A stretch of DNA of 64,000 nucleotides. Origin: Burkholderia catarinensis (GTDB taxonomy: Bacteria > Pseudomonadota > Gammaproteobacteria > Burkholderiales > Burkholderiaceae). This document shows, piece after piece, positions 1-8,778 of this stretch (positions within the stretch are counted from its first letter, which is position 1; every line of letters starts with the position of its first letter). Below the pieces are notes generated by a model, which was not told the DNA's origin, did not search any database, and was given only the letters and a program-made list of their open reading frames with translations. Position numbers and translations under genes: made by a program. The stretch spans positions 248,001 to 312,000 of the forward strand of contig NZ_MDEQ02000007.1 in assembly GCF_001883705.2 (NCBI RefSeq), written 5' to 3'.

Positions 1-33
1 CAAACGATTGCGACGTGAATACAAACGTTTTGC
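1..33. promoter_or_regulatory. pair of LacI/GalR-family-like operator sequences
   Basis: CAAACGATTGCG at 1-12 and CAAACGTTTTGC at 22-33 both resemble the central-CG palindromes bound by LacI/GalR-family repressors. A perfect example of that type (GCAAACGTTTGC) lies upstream of rbsB in this window. The two centres are about 21 bp apart, i.e. two helical turns. The first is cut by the window edge, so its symmetry cannot be judged. The target gene would lie to the left. Confidence 0.3.
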
Positions 34-366
34 TGCGACACTTTGCCACCCTCATTAATTCCAATGCATGGATTAATTCGACCGTCAATTCCAGGTCGGA
101 AATCGCGTGCGTGCACGGCCACCGGGACCCGACATCCGGGCCGCATCGCAGGGGAGGAAATGGGAAAAATGAACCGCACACGTTTGCGCCGGATTGCGAC
201 ACGAGCGGTCGCCGGACGCGGGCCGTTCCGGAACGCGCACTTGCGCGTTGCTGCAGGATGAAAGACGTCCTGGCCGGCCTGTCGGTGGGGAAAGATAGCG
301 CTGGAACAGCGATATCGGTCGAAGGAGGCGGCGACGGCACGTCGCATCGAACCGCCGCCGTCTTGC

Positions 367-392
367 CGCCCGACGCGCTGTCGTGTCGGGCG
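367..392 (-). terminator. hairpin downstream of the efflux operon
   Basis: CGCCCGAC at 367-374 and GTCGGGCG at 385-392 form a perfect 8-bp stem. It begins 8 nt downstream of the oprA-like stop codon on the minus strand. There is no T-tract, so it may be a weak terminator or an mRNA-stabilising 3' hairpin. Confidence 0.4.
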
Positions 393-399
393 ACGGGTA

Positions 400-1863
400 T
401 TACGCGGAAGCCGCGGCCTCCACCGACGCCGGCGACCAGCCGCCGCCGAGCGCGCGGTACAGCGCGATCGCATTCGCGAGCCTGAGCTGCTTGAGCCGGA
501 TCAGCTCCTGCCCCGACTCGTATGTGCTGCGCTGCGCGTCGAGCAATTCGAGATACGTCGCGACGCCACCCGCGTAGCGACGCTCCGCGAGCTTCAGCCG
601 CGCACCGTCCGCCGTATACACGTCCTGCTGCGCGGCAAGCTGGCGATCGATCCAGTCGCGCGCGGCGAACGCGTCGGCTACTTCGCGGAACGCGGTCTGC
701 ACCGCCTTCTCGTATTCGGCGACCGCGATGTGCTTGCGCGCGTTCGCGACATCGAGGTTCGCGCGATTGCGTCCGCCCGCGAAGATCGGCAGCGTGAGGC
801 GCGGCGCGAACGTCCACACGCTCGTGCCGCCCGCGAACAGGCTCGAGAACGCGTCGCTGACCGAGCCGTAGTCGGTCGTCAGCGCGATGCGCGGGAAGAA
901 CGCCGCACGCGCGGCGCCGATCTGCGCGTTGGCGGCCCTCAGCCGCGCCTCGGCCTGCCGGACGTCCGGCCGCCGTTCGAGCAGCTCGCTCGGCGCGCCC
1001 GGCGCCACGGGCGCGATCGACAATGTGTCGAGCGCGGTCGCGTCGCCCGGCACGTTGCGCGCGAAATCGCCCGCGAGCAACTGCAGCGCCCGCACGGCCT
1101 GCGCATGCTCGCGCTGCAGCGCGGCCTGCGACGCACGCGCGGATGCCACCAGCATCTCGGCCGAACGCAGCTCGATCGCGTCGCTCGTGCCGGCCGCGTA
1201 GCGACGCTGCGTGAGCGCGGCCATCCGTACGCGCGCGTCCAGCGTGCGCTGTGCCAGCGCGAGCTGCTCGTACAGCGAGCGCTCCGATACATACGCGCCC
1301 GCCACTTCGGCGATCACGCCGATGCGGACCGTGCGCTGCGCGTCGGCCGTCGCGAAGTATTCGGCGAGCGCCGCATCGGACAGGCTGCGCACGCGGCCGA
1401 ACAGGTCGAGCTCGTACGCGCTGACGCCGACGCCCGCGCGATACAGCCCGCTGATCGCGCTTTCGCGCACGACCGGATCGTACTGGCGCACGCGTTCATA
1501 GCCGAGATTCGCATCGACCGACGGCATCAGGTCCGCGCGCTGCACGCCGTACAGCGCACGCGCCTCCTCGAGCCGGCCGGCCGCGATCCGCAGGTCGCGG
1601 TTGTTCGCGAGCGCCGCATCGATCCATGCCTGCAGCGCCGGATCGGTGAAATACGCCTGCCAGTCGTCGAGCAGCGCGGCATCCTGCGCCGCGGCCGGTT
1701 CAGCGGCCGGCGCCGTGCTGCCGTCCACCGGCGCATAGGTCGCCGGCACCGGCGCCGCCGGCCGTTCGTAACGCGGCGCGAGCGAGCAGCCGGCGAGCGC
1801 CAGCGCGGCGGCCAGCGCGACCTGAACCCGCAGCGCGGCGCGTGCATTCAGCGCAAACATCAT
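400..1863 (-). CDS. oprA: RND efflux outer-membrane channel lipoprotein (OprM/NodT family)
   Basis: This is the outer-membrane duct of the tripartite efflux system encoded with the next two genes; the channel trimer docks onto the adaptor and pump to expel drugs across both membranes. The 487-residue product starts with a signal peptide and lipobox (LALAGC at about residues 17-22), so it is a lipoprotein. Two OEP-type repeats of long coiled-coil helices follow, as is usual for OprM-like proteins. The start ATG at 1863 overlaps the stop of the pump gene by ATGA, implying translational coupling. A second ATG follows immediately. The symbol is chosen by analogy with Burkholderia AmrAB-OprA; a BpeAB-OprB-type assignment is the main alternative. 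Confidence 0.88.
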   Translation of the reverse strand: MMFALNARAALRVQVALAAALALAGCSLAPRYERPAAPVPATYAPVDGSTAPAAEPAAAQDAALLDDWQAYFTDPALQAWIDAALANNRDLRIAAGRLEEARALYGVQRADLMPSVDANLGYERVRQYDPVVRESAISGLYRAGVGVSAYELDLFGRVRSLSDAALAEYFATADAQRTVRIGVIAEVAGAYVSERSLYEQLALAQRTLDARVRMAALTQRRYAAGTSDAIELRSAEMLVASARASQAALQREHAQAVRALQLLAGDFARNVPGDATALDTLSIAPVAPGAPSELLERRPDVRQAEARLRAANAQIGAARAAFFPRIALTTDYGSVSDAFSSLFAGGTSVWTFAPRLTLPIFAGGRNRANLDVANARKHIAVAEYEKAVQTAFREVADAFAARDWIDRQLAAQQDVYTADGARLKLAERRYAGGVATYLELLDAQRSTYESGQELIRLKQLRLANAIALYRALGGGWSPASVEAAASA

Positions 1864-4800
1864 GGCGAACCCTCCATCGTCGCCGGCTGCGCCCCGCCGC
1901 GCCGGCGCGGGCCGACGTCGAACAGGCGGCCGACGATCACGAAAAACAGCGGAACGAGGAACACCGCGAGCACGGTCGCCGTGATCACGCCGCCCAGCAC
2001 GCCGGTGCCGATCGCCATCTGCGCGCCGGACGCGGCGCCCGACGCGAACGCGAGCGGCAGCACGCCCACGCCGAACGCAAGCGACGTCATCACGATCGGC
2101 CGCAGCCGCAGGCGCGCGGCCTCGAGCGCGGCGTCGACGAGCGACATGCGCTGCGCGACCAGGTCCTTCGCGACTTCGACGATCAGGATCGCGTTCTTCG
2201 CGGACAGCCCGATCGTCGCGATCAGCCCCACCTTGAAATAGATGTCGTTCGGCATCATCCGCAGCGTGACGCCGAGCACCGCGCCGATCACGCCGAGCGG
2301 GACGACCAGCATCACCGCGAACGGGATCGACCAGCTCTCGTAGAGCGCCGCGAGCGCGAGGAACACGACGAGCACCGACAGCGCGAACAGCATCGGCGCC
2401 TGCGCGCCCGACAGCCGCTCCTCGAACGACTGCCCCGACCATGCGTAGCCGATGCCGGCCGGCAGCTTCGCCGCGATCCGCTCGATCGCGGTCATCGCCT
2501 CGCCGCTGCTGTGGCCTTCCGCGGCCGAGCCGTTGATCGTGAACGACGGATAGCCGTTGTAGCGCGTGAGCTGCGGCGGCCCGAGCGTCCAGTGCAGCGT
2601 CGTGAACGCCGCGAGCGGCACCATCTCGCCGCGCGCGTTGCGCACGCGCAGCTTCTTCACGTCGTCCGGATCGAGCCGGTGCAGCCCGTCGGCCTGCACG
2701 ATCACGCGCCGCACCTGGGTGCCGTGCATGAAGTCGCCGATATAGTCCGAGCCGAACATCACCGCGAGCGTCGTGTTGATCTCGTCCATCGACACGCCGA
2801 GCGCGGAGGCCTTCGCACGATCGATATCGAGCTTCAGTTGCGGCGCGTCCTGCGTGCCGGCGAACATCAGGTCGGTGAGCGCCCGGTCCTTGCCGCCCGC
2901 CGCGAGCAGTTGCTCGCGCGCGGCGCTGAACGCCGCGTAGTCGAGACCGCCGCGGTTCTGCAGCCGGAAGTCGAAGCCGCTCGACGAACCGAGATCGGGC
3001 AGCGCCGGCGAGTTCATCGCGAACACCGTCGTGTTCGGCGTGCCCGCGAATCGCTCGTTGATGCGCGCGACGATCGCCTGCACGTGATCGCGCCCGGCCT
3101 TGCGCTCCTTCCAGTTCTTCAGCGTGACGAAGATCATCCCGCCGTTCGGCCCTTCGCCGTACAGGTTGAAGCCGCCGAGCGCGAACGTATACGCGGCCGG
3201 CTCGTCGTGGAGGATAGTCGACTCGACTTCGCGCACGCTCTGCATCGTTTCCGCGAGCGGCGTGCCTTGCGGCCGGATCACCATCACCATGAAGTTGCCC
3301 TGGTCCTCGTCCGGCAGGAACGCGGTCGGCAGTTGCGTGAGCATCAGCGCAGCGGCCGCGGTCAGCGCGCCGTACACGACGAGCCAGCGCACCGGCTTCT
3401 TCAGCATCGCGCCGACCCGCGTCGCGTAGCGCTGCGTCGCACGCGCGACGAAACGGTTGAACCAGCCGAAGAAGCCGCGCTTCTCGTGATGCTCGCCGGA
3501 GACGGGCTTGAGCAACGTTGCGCACAGCGCGGGCGTCAGCGACAGCGCGAGGAAGGCCGAGAAACCGATCGACACCGCGAGCGACAGCGCGAACTGCCGG
3601 TAGATGTTGCCCACCGCGCCGCCGAAGAACGCCATCGGCACGAACACCGACGTCAGCACCACGGTGATCCCGATGATCGCGCCGCTGATCTGCTTCATCG
3701 CCTTCACGGTCGCGTCGTAGGGCCCAAGCCCTTCCTCGACCATCAGCCGCTCGACGTTCTCGACGACGACGATCGCATCGTCGACGAGGATGCCGATCGC
3801 AAGCACCATCCCGAACATCGTCAGCACGTTGATCGAGAAGCCGGCCGCATACATCACGCCGAACGTGCCCGCGAGCGCGACCGGCACGACGAGCGTCGGG
3901 ATCAGCGTCGCGCGCAGGTTCTGCATGAACAGGAACATCACGAGGAACACCAGCACGCCGGCCTCGATCAGCGTCGTGACGACCTTGTTCATCGACACGC
4001 GCACGAACGACGACGTCTCGTACGGGATCTGGTATTTCACGCCCGGCGGGAAGTACCTGGACAGCTCGTCCATCGTCGCGCGCACGCGCTTCTCGGTCGA
4101 TACCGCGTTCGAGCCCGGCGCGAGCTTGATGCCCATCCCGGTCGCGACCTTGCCGTTCACGTACGACGGATAGTTGTAGTCGTTGCCGCCGAACTCGACG
4201 CGCGCGACGTCGCGCAGGTAGAGCGCGGAGCCGTCGGCCTGCGTACGCAGCGCGATCGCGCCGAAATCGGCCGGCGTCTTCAGCGGCGCATCGGCGAACA
4301 CGGTCGCCGCGATCGGCGCGCTGGCCGGCACCGCGCTGCGGCCGATGTCGCCGATCGTCACGCGCGCGTTGTGCGCGCGCACGGCCGACGCGATCTCCGA
4401 CGCGGTGAGGCCGTGCCCGGCCATCTTCACCGGGTCGGGCCAGATCCGCATCGCATATTCGGCGCCCCAGAACTGCACCTTGCCGACACCCTCGACGCGG
4501 CGCAGCGCCTGCACGACGTTCGCCGACGCATATTCGCCGAGCCTCACGCTGCTCATCCGCCCGTCGTCGGACGTCAGCGACACCACGAGCTGGATGTTGT
4601 CGGCGGCCTTCTCGACCTGGATGCCGTCGCGCCGCACGGGTTCGGGCAGCCGCGCCTCGACCGTCTTCAGCCGGTTCTGCACTTCGACGGCCGCGAGATC
4701 GGCGTTCACGCCCTGCTTGAACGTCAGGTACAGCGACGCCATCCCGGCGCTGCTCGTCGCCGACGTGTACATCAGCCCCGGCGCGCCGTTCATTTCGCGC

Positions 4801-4997
4801 TCGATCAGCGCGGTCACCGATTCCTCGACGACCTGCGCGGACGCGCCGGGGTACGTCGCATAGATGCTGACGACGGGCGGCGCGATGTCCGGGTACTGCG
4901 CAACGGGCAGCGTGCGGATCGCGAATGCGCCGCCCAGCATGATGAAGATTGCGATCACCCACGCGAAGACGGGGCGATCGATGAAGAAACGTGCCAT
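1860..4997 (-). CDS. amrB: RND multidrug efflux pump, inner-membrane HAE1 transporter
   Basis: This is a proton-driven drug exporter of the AcrB/MexB/AmrB family, 1045 residues, the normal family length. It has the duplicated 12-TM topology with two large periplasmic loops. The proton-relay residues are present: adjacent Asp-Asp in TM4 (GILVDDAIVVVENVER) and Lys in TM10 (GLSAKNAILIVE). The gene lies 20 bp downstream of the adaptor gene and overlaps the channel gene by 4 bp, so the three form one operon. Regulation is probably by the divergent TetR repressor. The substrate range (aminoglycosides and macrolides for AmrB; others for BpeB) cannot be read from sequence. Confidence 0.95.
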   Translation of the reverse strand: MARFFIDRPVFAWVIAIFIMLGGAFAIRTLPVAQYPDIAPPVVSIYATYPGASAQVVEESVTALIEREMNGAPGLMYTSATSSAGMASLYLTFKQGVNADLAAVEVQNRLKTVEARLPEPVRRDGIQVEKAADNIQLVVSLTSDDGRMSSVRLGEYASANVVQALRRVEGVGKVQFWGAEYAMRIWPDPVKMAGHGLTASEIASAVRAHNARVTIGDIGRSAVPASAPIAATVFADAPLKTPADFGAIALRTQADGSALYLRDVARVEFGGNDYNYPSYVNGKVATGMGIKLAPGSNAVSTEKRVRATMDELSRYFPPGVKYQIPYETSSFVRVSMNKVVTTLIEAGVLVFLVMFLFMQNLRATLIPTLVVPVALAGTFGVMYAAGFSINVLTMFGMVLAIGILVDDAIVVVENVERLMVEEGLGPYDATVKAMKQISGAIIGITVVLTSVFVPMAFFGGAVGNIYRQFALSLAVSIGFSAFLALSLTPALCATLLKPVSGEHHEKRGFFGWFNRFVARATQRYATRVGAMLKKPVRWLVVYGALTAAAALMLTQLPTAFLPDEDQGNFMVMVIRPQGTPLAETMQSVREVESTILHDEPAAYTFALGGFNLYGEGPNGGMIFVTLKNWKERKAGRDHVQAIVARINERFAGTPNTTVFAMNSPALPDLGSSSGFDFRLQNRGGLDYAAFSAAREQLLAAGGKDRALTDLMFAGTQDAPQLKLDIDRAKASALGVSMDEINTTLAVMFGSDYIGDFMHGTQVRRVIVQADGLHRLDPDDVKKLRVRNARGEMVPLAAFTTLHWTLGPPQLTRYNGYPSFTINGSAAEGHSSGEAMTAIERIAAKLPAGIGYAWSGQSFEERLSGAQAPMLFALSVLVVFLALAALYESWSIPFAVMLVVPLGVIGAVLGVTLRMMPNDIYFKVGLIATIGLSAKNAILIVEVAKDLVAQRMSLVDAALEAARLRLRPIVMTSLAFGVGVLPLAFASGAASGAQMAIGTGVLGGVITATVLAVFLVPLFFVIVGRLFDVGPRRRGGAQPATMEGSP

Positions 4998-5017
4998 GGT
5001 GGTTGGGTTTGAACCGG

Positions 5018-6217
5018 TCAGGTTTGACGGGCGGCCGCCTGCGAAGCGGCCGCGGCCGGCGCCGCCCGCGACGGCGATGCCTTCTCGACGGGCTTGACGG
5101 CCGTATCGGGCGCGAACTGCGCGGCGTTGTCGACGATCACGCGCTCGCCGCCCGCGAGGCCGCGCGTGATGCGCCAGTCATGGCCGCTCATCTGGTCGGC
5201 CGCGACCTCGACGTCCTTGACCTTGCCGTTCGCGCCGACGACGCGCACCGACGTGCGGTCGGTCGTGCGCAGCAGCGCGTCGCGCGGCACGAGGATCGCC
5301 CGCTGGTCGACCGCCGTGTCGAGCGCGATCCGCACATACGCGCCGGGCAGCAGCTCGCGCTCCGGATTCGGGAATAGCGCGCGCATCGCGACGGTGTCGG
5401 TGGTCGGGTCGACCGCGAGATCGCTGAACAGCAGCTTGCCCTTCAGCGGATACGCGGTGCCGTCCGCGCGCAGCAGCGTCACCGCGACGTCGTGCTGCGC
5501 GATGCCCGTCGCGCGCCCGCTCTTCACCGCGCGGCGCAGCGCGTCGACATCGGCGGCCGGCTGCGAGAAGTTCACGTAGATCGGATCGAGCTGCTCGACG
5601 GTCGTGAGCGGCGTCGCCTGGTCCTGGCCGACGAGCGCGCCTTCGGTCACGAGCGCGCGCCGCGCGCGGCCGGCGATCGGCGCGGTGACGGTCGCATAGT
5701 CGAGCTGCAGTTGCGCACGCGCGAGCTCGGCCTTCGCGGACGCGACCTCGGCCTTCGCCTGCGTGTCGCCGGCGACGGCCTCGGTGTGATCGCGCTCGCT
5801 CACCGCGCGGTCGCGCACGAGATCGTCATAACGGCGGCGCTTGTCGCTTGCCGCGAGCGCGGCGGCCTGCGCCTTCGCGAGCGCGCCCTGCGCGCCGTCG
5901 CGCGCGGCCTTCAGCGGCGCGGGATCGATGCGGAACAGCACCGCGCCCTGCTTGACTTCCTGGCCTTCCTCGTAGGTGCGCGCAGTGACGATGCCCGCGA
6001 CCCGCGCGCGCACTTCCGCCTGCCGGTACGCGTCGAGCCGGCCCGGCAATTCGACGGTCATCGGCACGGCCGTCGGGCGCACCGTCACGACGGTCGCCTG
6101 TTTCGCGGCCTCCGGCGCGGCGTCCTTGTCGCCCTTTCCACATCCGGCCACGGCCAGCACGGCCGCCAGCGCGAACGGCGCCAGCCGGCGGCGCAACAGG
6201 GAGCGATTGTTATTCAT
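5018..6217 (-). CDS. amrA: RND efflux periplasmic adaptor (membrane fusion protein)
   Basis: This adaptor of the AcrA/MexA family links pump and outer-membrane channel. The 399-residue product has a lipoprotein signal (LAVAGC at about residues 20-25), a lipoyl/barrel-sandwich region, an alpha-helical hairpin rich in Ala/Lys (about residues 95-160) and a beta-barrel domain with the family-typical YVNFSQP segment. The C-terminal tail is low-complexity Ala/Pro. It is the first gene of the operon; its promoter must lie in the 149-bp gap to the divergent tetR gene, which contains a palindromic operator. Confidence 0.93.
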   Translation of the reverse strand: MNNNRSLLRRRLAPFALAAVLAVAGCGKGDKDAAPEAAKQATVVTVRPTAVPMTVELPGRLDAYRQAEVRARVAGIVTARTYEEGQEVKQGAVLFRIDPAPLKAARDGAQGALAKAQAAALAASDKRRRYDDLVRDRAVSERDHTEAVAGDTQAKAEVASAKAELARAQLQLDYATVTAPIAGRARRALVTEGALVGQDQATPLTTVEQLDPIYVNFSQPAADVDALRRAVKSGRATGIAQHDVAVTLLRADGTAYPLKGKLLFSDLAVDPTTDTVAMRALFPNPERELLPGAYVRIALDTAVDQRAILVPRDALLRTTDRTSVRVVGANGKVKDVEVAADQMSGHDWRITRGLAGGERVIVDNAAQFAPDTAVKPVEKASPSRAAPAAAASQAAARQT

Positions 6218-6273
6218 GGTGACCTCGGATCGTTCGCCGCCGATAAAATGCGGCAGCTCAGGGTGGCCGATTA

Positions 6274-6293
6274 TAATCAGTCACGACTGATTA
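6274..6293. promoter_or_regulatory. probable TetR-repressor operator between amrA and amrR
   Basis: TAATCAGT (6274-6281), a CACG spacer and ACTGATTA (6286-6293) form a perfect 8-bp inverted repeat. It lies in the divergent promoter region, 57 bp upstream of amrA and 73 bp upstream of the tetR gene. The position and symmetry are what is expected for autoregulated AcrR/AmrR-type control. The AT-rich half-sites stand out against the GC-rich surroundings. Confidence 0.7.
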
Positions 6294-6366
6294 ATTACGA
6301 GCGGTTTCAATCTGACCGCCATACTGTCTCAATAAAACGACAGCGAATTGTAAGGAAATTCACGCC

Positions 6367-7029
6367 ATGGCCCGCAAGACCCGGGAAGAATCGCTCGCCA
6401 TCAAGCACCGGATCCTCGACGCCGCCGAGCTCGTGCTGCTCGAGAGAGGCGTCGCGCAAACCGCGATGGCGGACCTCGCCGAGGCCGCCGGGATGTCGCG
6501 GGGCGCCGTCTACGGCCACTACCGCAACAAGATGGAAGTGTGTCTCGCGATGTGCGACCGCGCGTTCGCGCACACGTCGGAAGGCTTCGACGCGGGCGAC
6601 GGGCTGCCGCCGTTCGCCACGCTGCGGCGCGCCGCGTCGCACTACCTGCAGGAGTGCGGCGAGCCGGGCCCGATGCAGCGCGTGCTCGTGATCCTCTATA
6701 CGAAGTGCGAGCAGAGCGAGGAAAACGGCGCGCTGCAGCGGCGCCGCATGCTGCTCGAACTGCAGATGCTGCGGATCACGAAGGCGCTGCTGCGCCGCGC
6801 GATCGCGGCCGGCGAAATCGCCGCCGATCTCGACGTGCATCTGGCCGCCGTCTATCTCGTGTCGCTGCTCGAAGGCGTGTTCGCGTCGATGATCTGGACC
6901 AACCGGCTGCGCGGCAACCTGTGGAACGACGCCGAAGCGATGCTCGACGCCGGCTTCGACGCCGTCCGCACCTCCGTCGCGCTGCGCGTCCGCGCGCAAA
7001 AATTGCCAGACGAGCGCCAATCGTCGTAA
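6367..7029 (+). CDS. amrR: TetR/AcrR-family repressor of the RND operon
   Basis: This is a 220-residue TetR-family regulator. The N-terminal helix-turn-helix domain (about residues 10-57) contains the family signature around GMSRGAVYGHYRNKMEV. The C-terminal ligand domain resembles AcrR/TtgR/AmrR with a Cys near the middle (ILYTKCEQSEE). It is transcribed away from amrAB-oprA and shares an intergenic region with a perfect palindrome. It is inferred to repress both itself and the pump operon and to be released by pump substrates. Confidence 0.9.
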   Translation: MARKTREESLAIKHRILDAAELVLLERGVAQTAMADLAEAAGMSRGAVYGHYRNKMEVCLAMCDRAFAHTSEGFDAGDGLPPFATLRRAASHYLQECGEPGPMQRVLVILYTKCEQSEENGALQRRRMLLELQMLRITKALLRRAIAAGEIAADLDVHLAAVYLVSLLEGVFASMIWTNRLRGNLWNDAEAMLDAGFDAVRTSVALRVRAQKLPDERQSS

Positions 7030-7084
7030 TAAATGCTGATTTAACCCGATTTACCGCACTGCGAAACGAATGAGCTGACCCCCT

Positions 7085-7257
7085 TTAAAATTTTTAACGT
7101 TTCGCGGAACATCGGTAGACTGACGCTGTCATCTTTCTTTAGCGTCTTCGTGATAACCGGGTTCGACCCGGCATGCACGCCGCCGTTCGAAGCGGGCCCG
7201 TCCCGCGCGTTGGGTCGAACGGAAACGACACAGGCCCCTGGCGGGGCCTGTTTTGTT
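7085..7257 (+). ncRNA. possible small RNA or long 5' leader ending in an intrinsic terminator
   Basis: About 300 bp separate the tetR stop from the M23 gene. The segment starts with an AT-rich block (around 7084-7100, promoter-like), contains two small GC hairpins (about 7157-7170 and 7190-7210) and ends in a textbook terminator. No open frame in it looks coding. It could be a small RNA, a 3' UTR of tetR or an attenuated leader of the M23 gene. The boundaries are a guess. Confidence 0.25.
7230..7257 (+). terminator. intrinsic terminator, plus strand
   Basis: CAGGCCCC (7231-7238), loop TGGC and GGGGCCTG (7243-7250) form a perfect stem, extended by a flanking A-U pair and followed by TTTTGTT. 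It lies 201 bp after tetR and 85 bp before the M23 start, so it ends either a tetR read-through transcript or a separate short RNA. Confidence 0.8.
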
Positions 7258-7341
7258 GCACGCCCGCCGCCCGCCCCGTCACCGTTCGACGGTTGTGCCG
7301 CCGACGGCCCCTGCCCACACCCCTTTGAACCGCTTTCCTGG

Positions 7342-8619
7342 ATGTGGACACCCTTGGTCAAGCCTGCCGCAATTCCTGATGCTGTCGCGCCCGGCCGCGC
7401 GCAGCGCGTCGTGCGCGCGCTCGTGCCGGCCGCCGTGCTCGGCGCCCTCGCCGCATTCGGCCTCGCCGCCGCGCTGCCGGCCGTGTCGCAACTGCCGGGC
7501 GCCGTCGACTCGGGCACAGCCGCGCTGCCGCAGCGCGTGCTGTCCGACACGCCGTTTCCTACCGCGCAGCATTTCGTGTCGAGCGAGCTCGCCCGCACGA
7601 TCGGCGAGCGCGATGAACACACCGACCGCAATGATCGCAGCCTGCAGCCGGGCCTGTTCGCGCCGCTCAGCGCACACCGCAACGACATGCTCGGCTATAC
7701 GAGCCTGTTTCAGTTCGCGACGCCCGAAAACCAGCACGGGATGCGTGCGGGCAACATCGAGCTCACGCTGTCCGATACGCTGAACCGCCTCGACGTGCCG
7801 CCCGAGGTGCGCATCCAGCTCGGCGATCTCGTCAGCGGCAAGGTCGCGATGCGCGCGAGCGCGCAACGCGGCGACTATTACCGCGTCGCGTACGAGTCGA
7901 ACGATGGCACGCCGCGCCTCACCGCGCTCGAGTTGCGCGTCGCCGGCCGCACGTTCGGCGCGATCTGGTTCCGCGCACCGGGCGCCGAGCACGGCGCGTA
8001 CTACGCGCTCGACGGCTCGCCGCTCGAAGCCGCCGCATTCACGATGCCGGTCAAGTGGACGCGCATCAGCTCGTTCTTCGGCGAGCGCATCCATCCGCTG
8101 TCGCAAGCGATGGCGTTCCACACGGGCGTCGATCTCGCCGCGCCGACCGGCACGCCCGTCGACGCGGCGGCCGACGGCGTCGTGTCGTTCGTCGGCACCG
8201 ATCCGGGCGGCTACGGCCACTACGTGATCGTCGATCACGCGGACGGCTACTCGACCTACTACGCGCACCTGTCCGCGTTCGCGCGCGGGCTCAAGACGGG
8301 CGAAACCGTGAAGCAGGGCCAACGGCTCGGCTCGGTCGGGATGACGGGCGCCGCAACGGGCCCGCACCTGCATTTCGAGGTGCGCGTGGCGAACGATCCG
8401 GTCGACCCGCTCGTCACGCTCGCGAGCGCGCAGACGGCGCTGTCCGACATGCAGCTCACTGCATTCCGCCAGGAAGCGGCGCAATGGCGCTTCCGCCTCG
8501 CGTCGATCAGCACGGCGCCGTTCGCGTTCGCGCAGAGCGACGGGCCGCTGTGGGGCGATTTCGCCATCGACAAATCGACGCTGCGCGCGGTCTTCAATGC
8601 GCACTACGCGGCATCGTGA
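7342..8619 (+). CDS. M23-family (LytM/peptidoglycan) metallopeptidase
   Basis: This is a predicted cell-envelope murein hydrolase or regulator of amidases. Starting at ATG 7342 it has 425 residues. An N-terminal hydrophobic segment (about residues 25-48) is a signal anchor. A middle OapA/LysM-like region follows, then the M23 core with the zinc-binding HTGVDLAAPTGTPV motif and the second HLHFEV motif. Both metal-ligand motifs are intact, so it should be active on peptidoglycan cross-bridges. The frame is open further upstream to 7150, but that would run through the terminator at 7230-7257, so I chose the later start. It stands alone, convergent with the ABC importer genes. Confidence 0.85.
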   Translation: MWTPLVKPAAIPDAVAPGRAQRVVRALVPAAVLGALAAFGLAAALPAVSQLPGAVDSGTAALPQRVLSDTPFPTAQHFVSSELARTIGERDEHTDRNDRSLQPGLFAPLSAHRNDMLGYTSLFQFATPENQHGMRAGNIELTLSDTLNRLDVPPEVRIQLGDLVSGKVAMRASAQRGDYYRVAYESNDGTPRLTALELRVAGRTFGAIWFRAPGAEHGAYYALDGSPLEAAAFTMPVKWTRISSFFGERIHPLSQAMAFHTGVDLAAPTGTPVDAAADGVVSFVGTDPGGYGHYVIVDHADGYSTYYAHLSAFARGLKTGETVKQGQRLGSVGMTGAATGPHLHFEVRVANDPVDPLVTLASAQTALSDMQLTAFRQEAAQWRFRLASISTAPFAFAQSDGPLWGDFAIDKSTLRAVFNAHYAAS

Positions 8620-8778
8620 CGCACGTGCCGCCTGCTGCCGATCGAGCAGCGGCGGCACCACTGAAAGGCTGTCCGTCGTCCTTGCCCGCACTGCACGCCG
8701 GGCCCGACCGGCCCGCTGCGGATCTTCACTGACGCGCTGTCACCGACAGTTCGCCGCGGCCGCGAGCGCGGCGCGCCG

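Larger units (their letters stand above)
1..399. other. left-edge stretch without a convincing gene
   Basis: No reading frame here has coding character I trust. Short frames exist on the plus strand, for example ATG at 159 behind a GGGGAGG, ending at 261, but the predicted peptide is Arg-rich and resembles nothing I know. The stretch is downstream of the efflux operon on the minus strand and may be the promoter region of a gene lying left of the window. It holds two LacI-like palindromes (1-33) and a hairpin (367-392), listed separately. Confidence 0.5.

Noticed and set aside
1842-5012. Very long open reading frame on the plus strand opposite the RND pump gene
   Set aside because: It is an artefact of high third-position GC: the product is Arg/His/Asp-rich without domains, while the minus strand encodes a complete 1045-residue RND pump.
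7155-7175. T-arm-like GGTTCGA sequence suggesting a tRNA end
   Set aside because: The flanking bases do not pair as a 5-bp T-stem and no acceptor, D- or anticodon arms can be built upstream.
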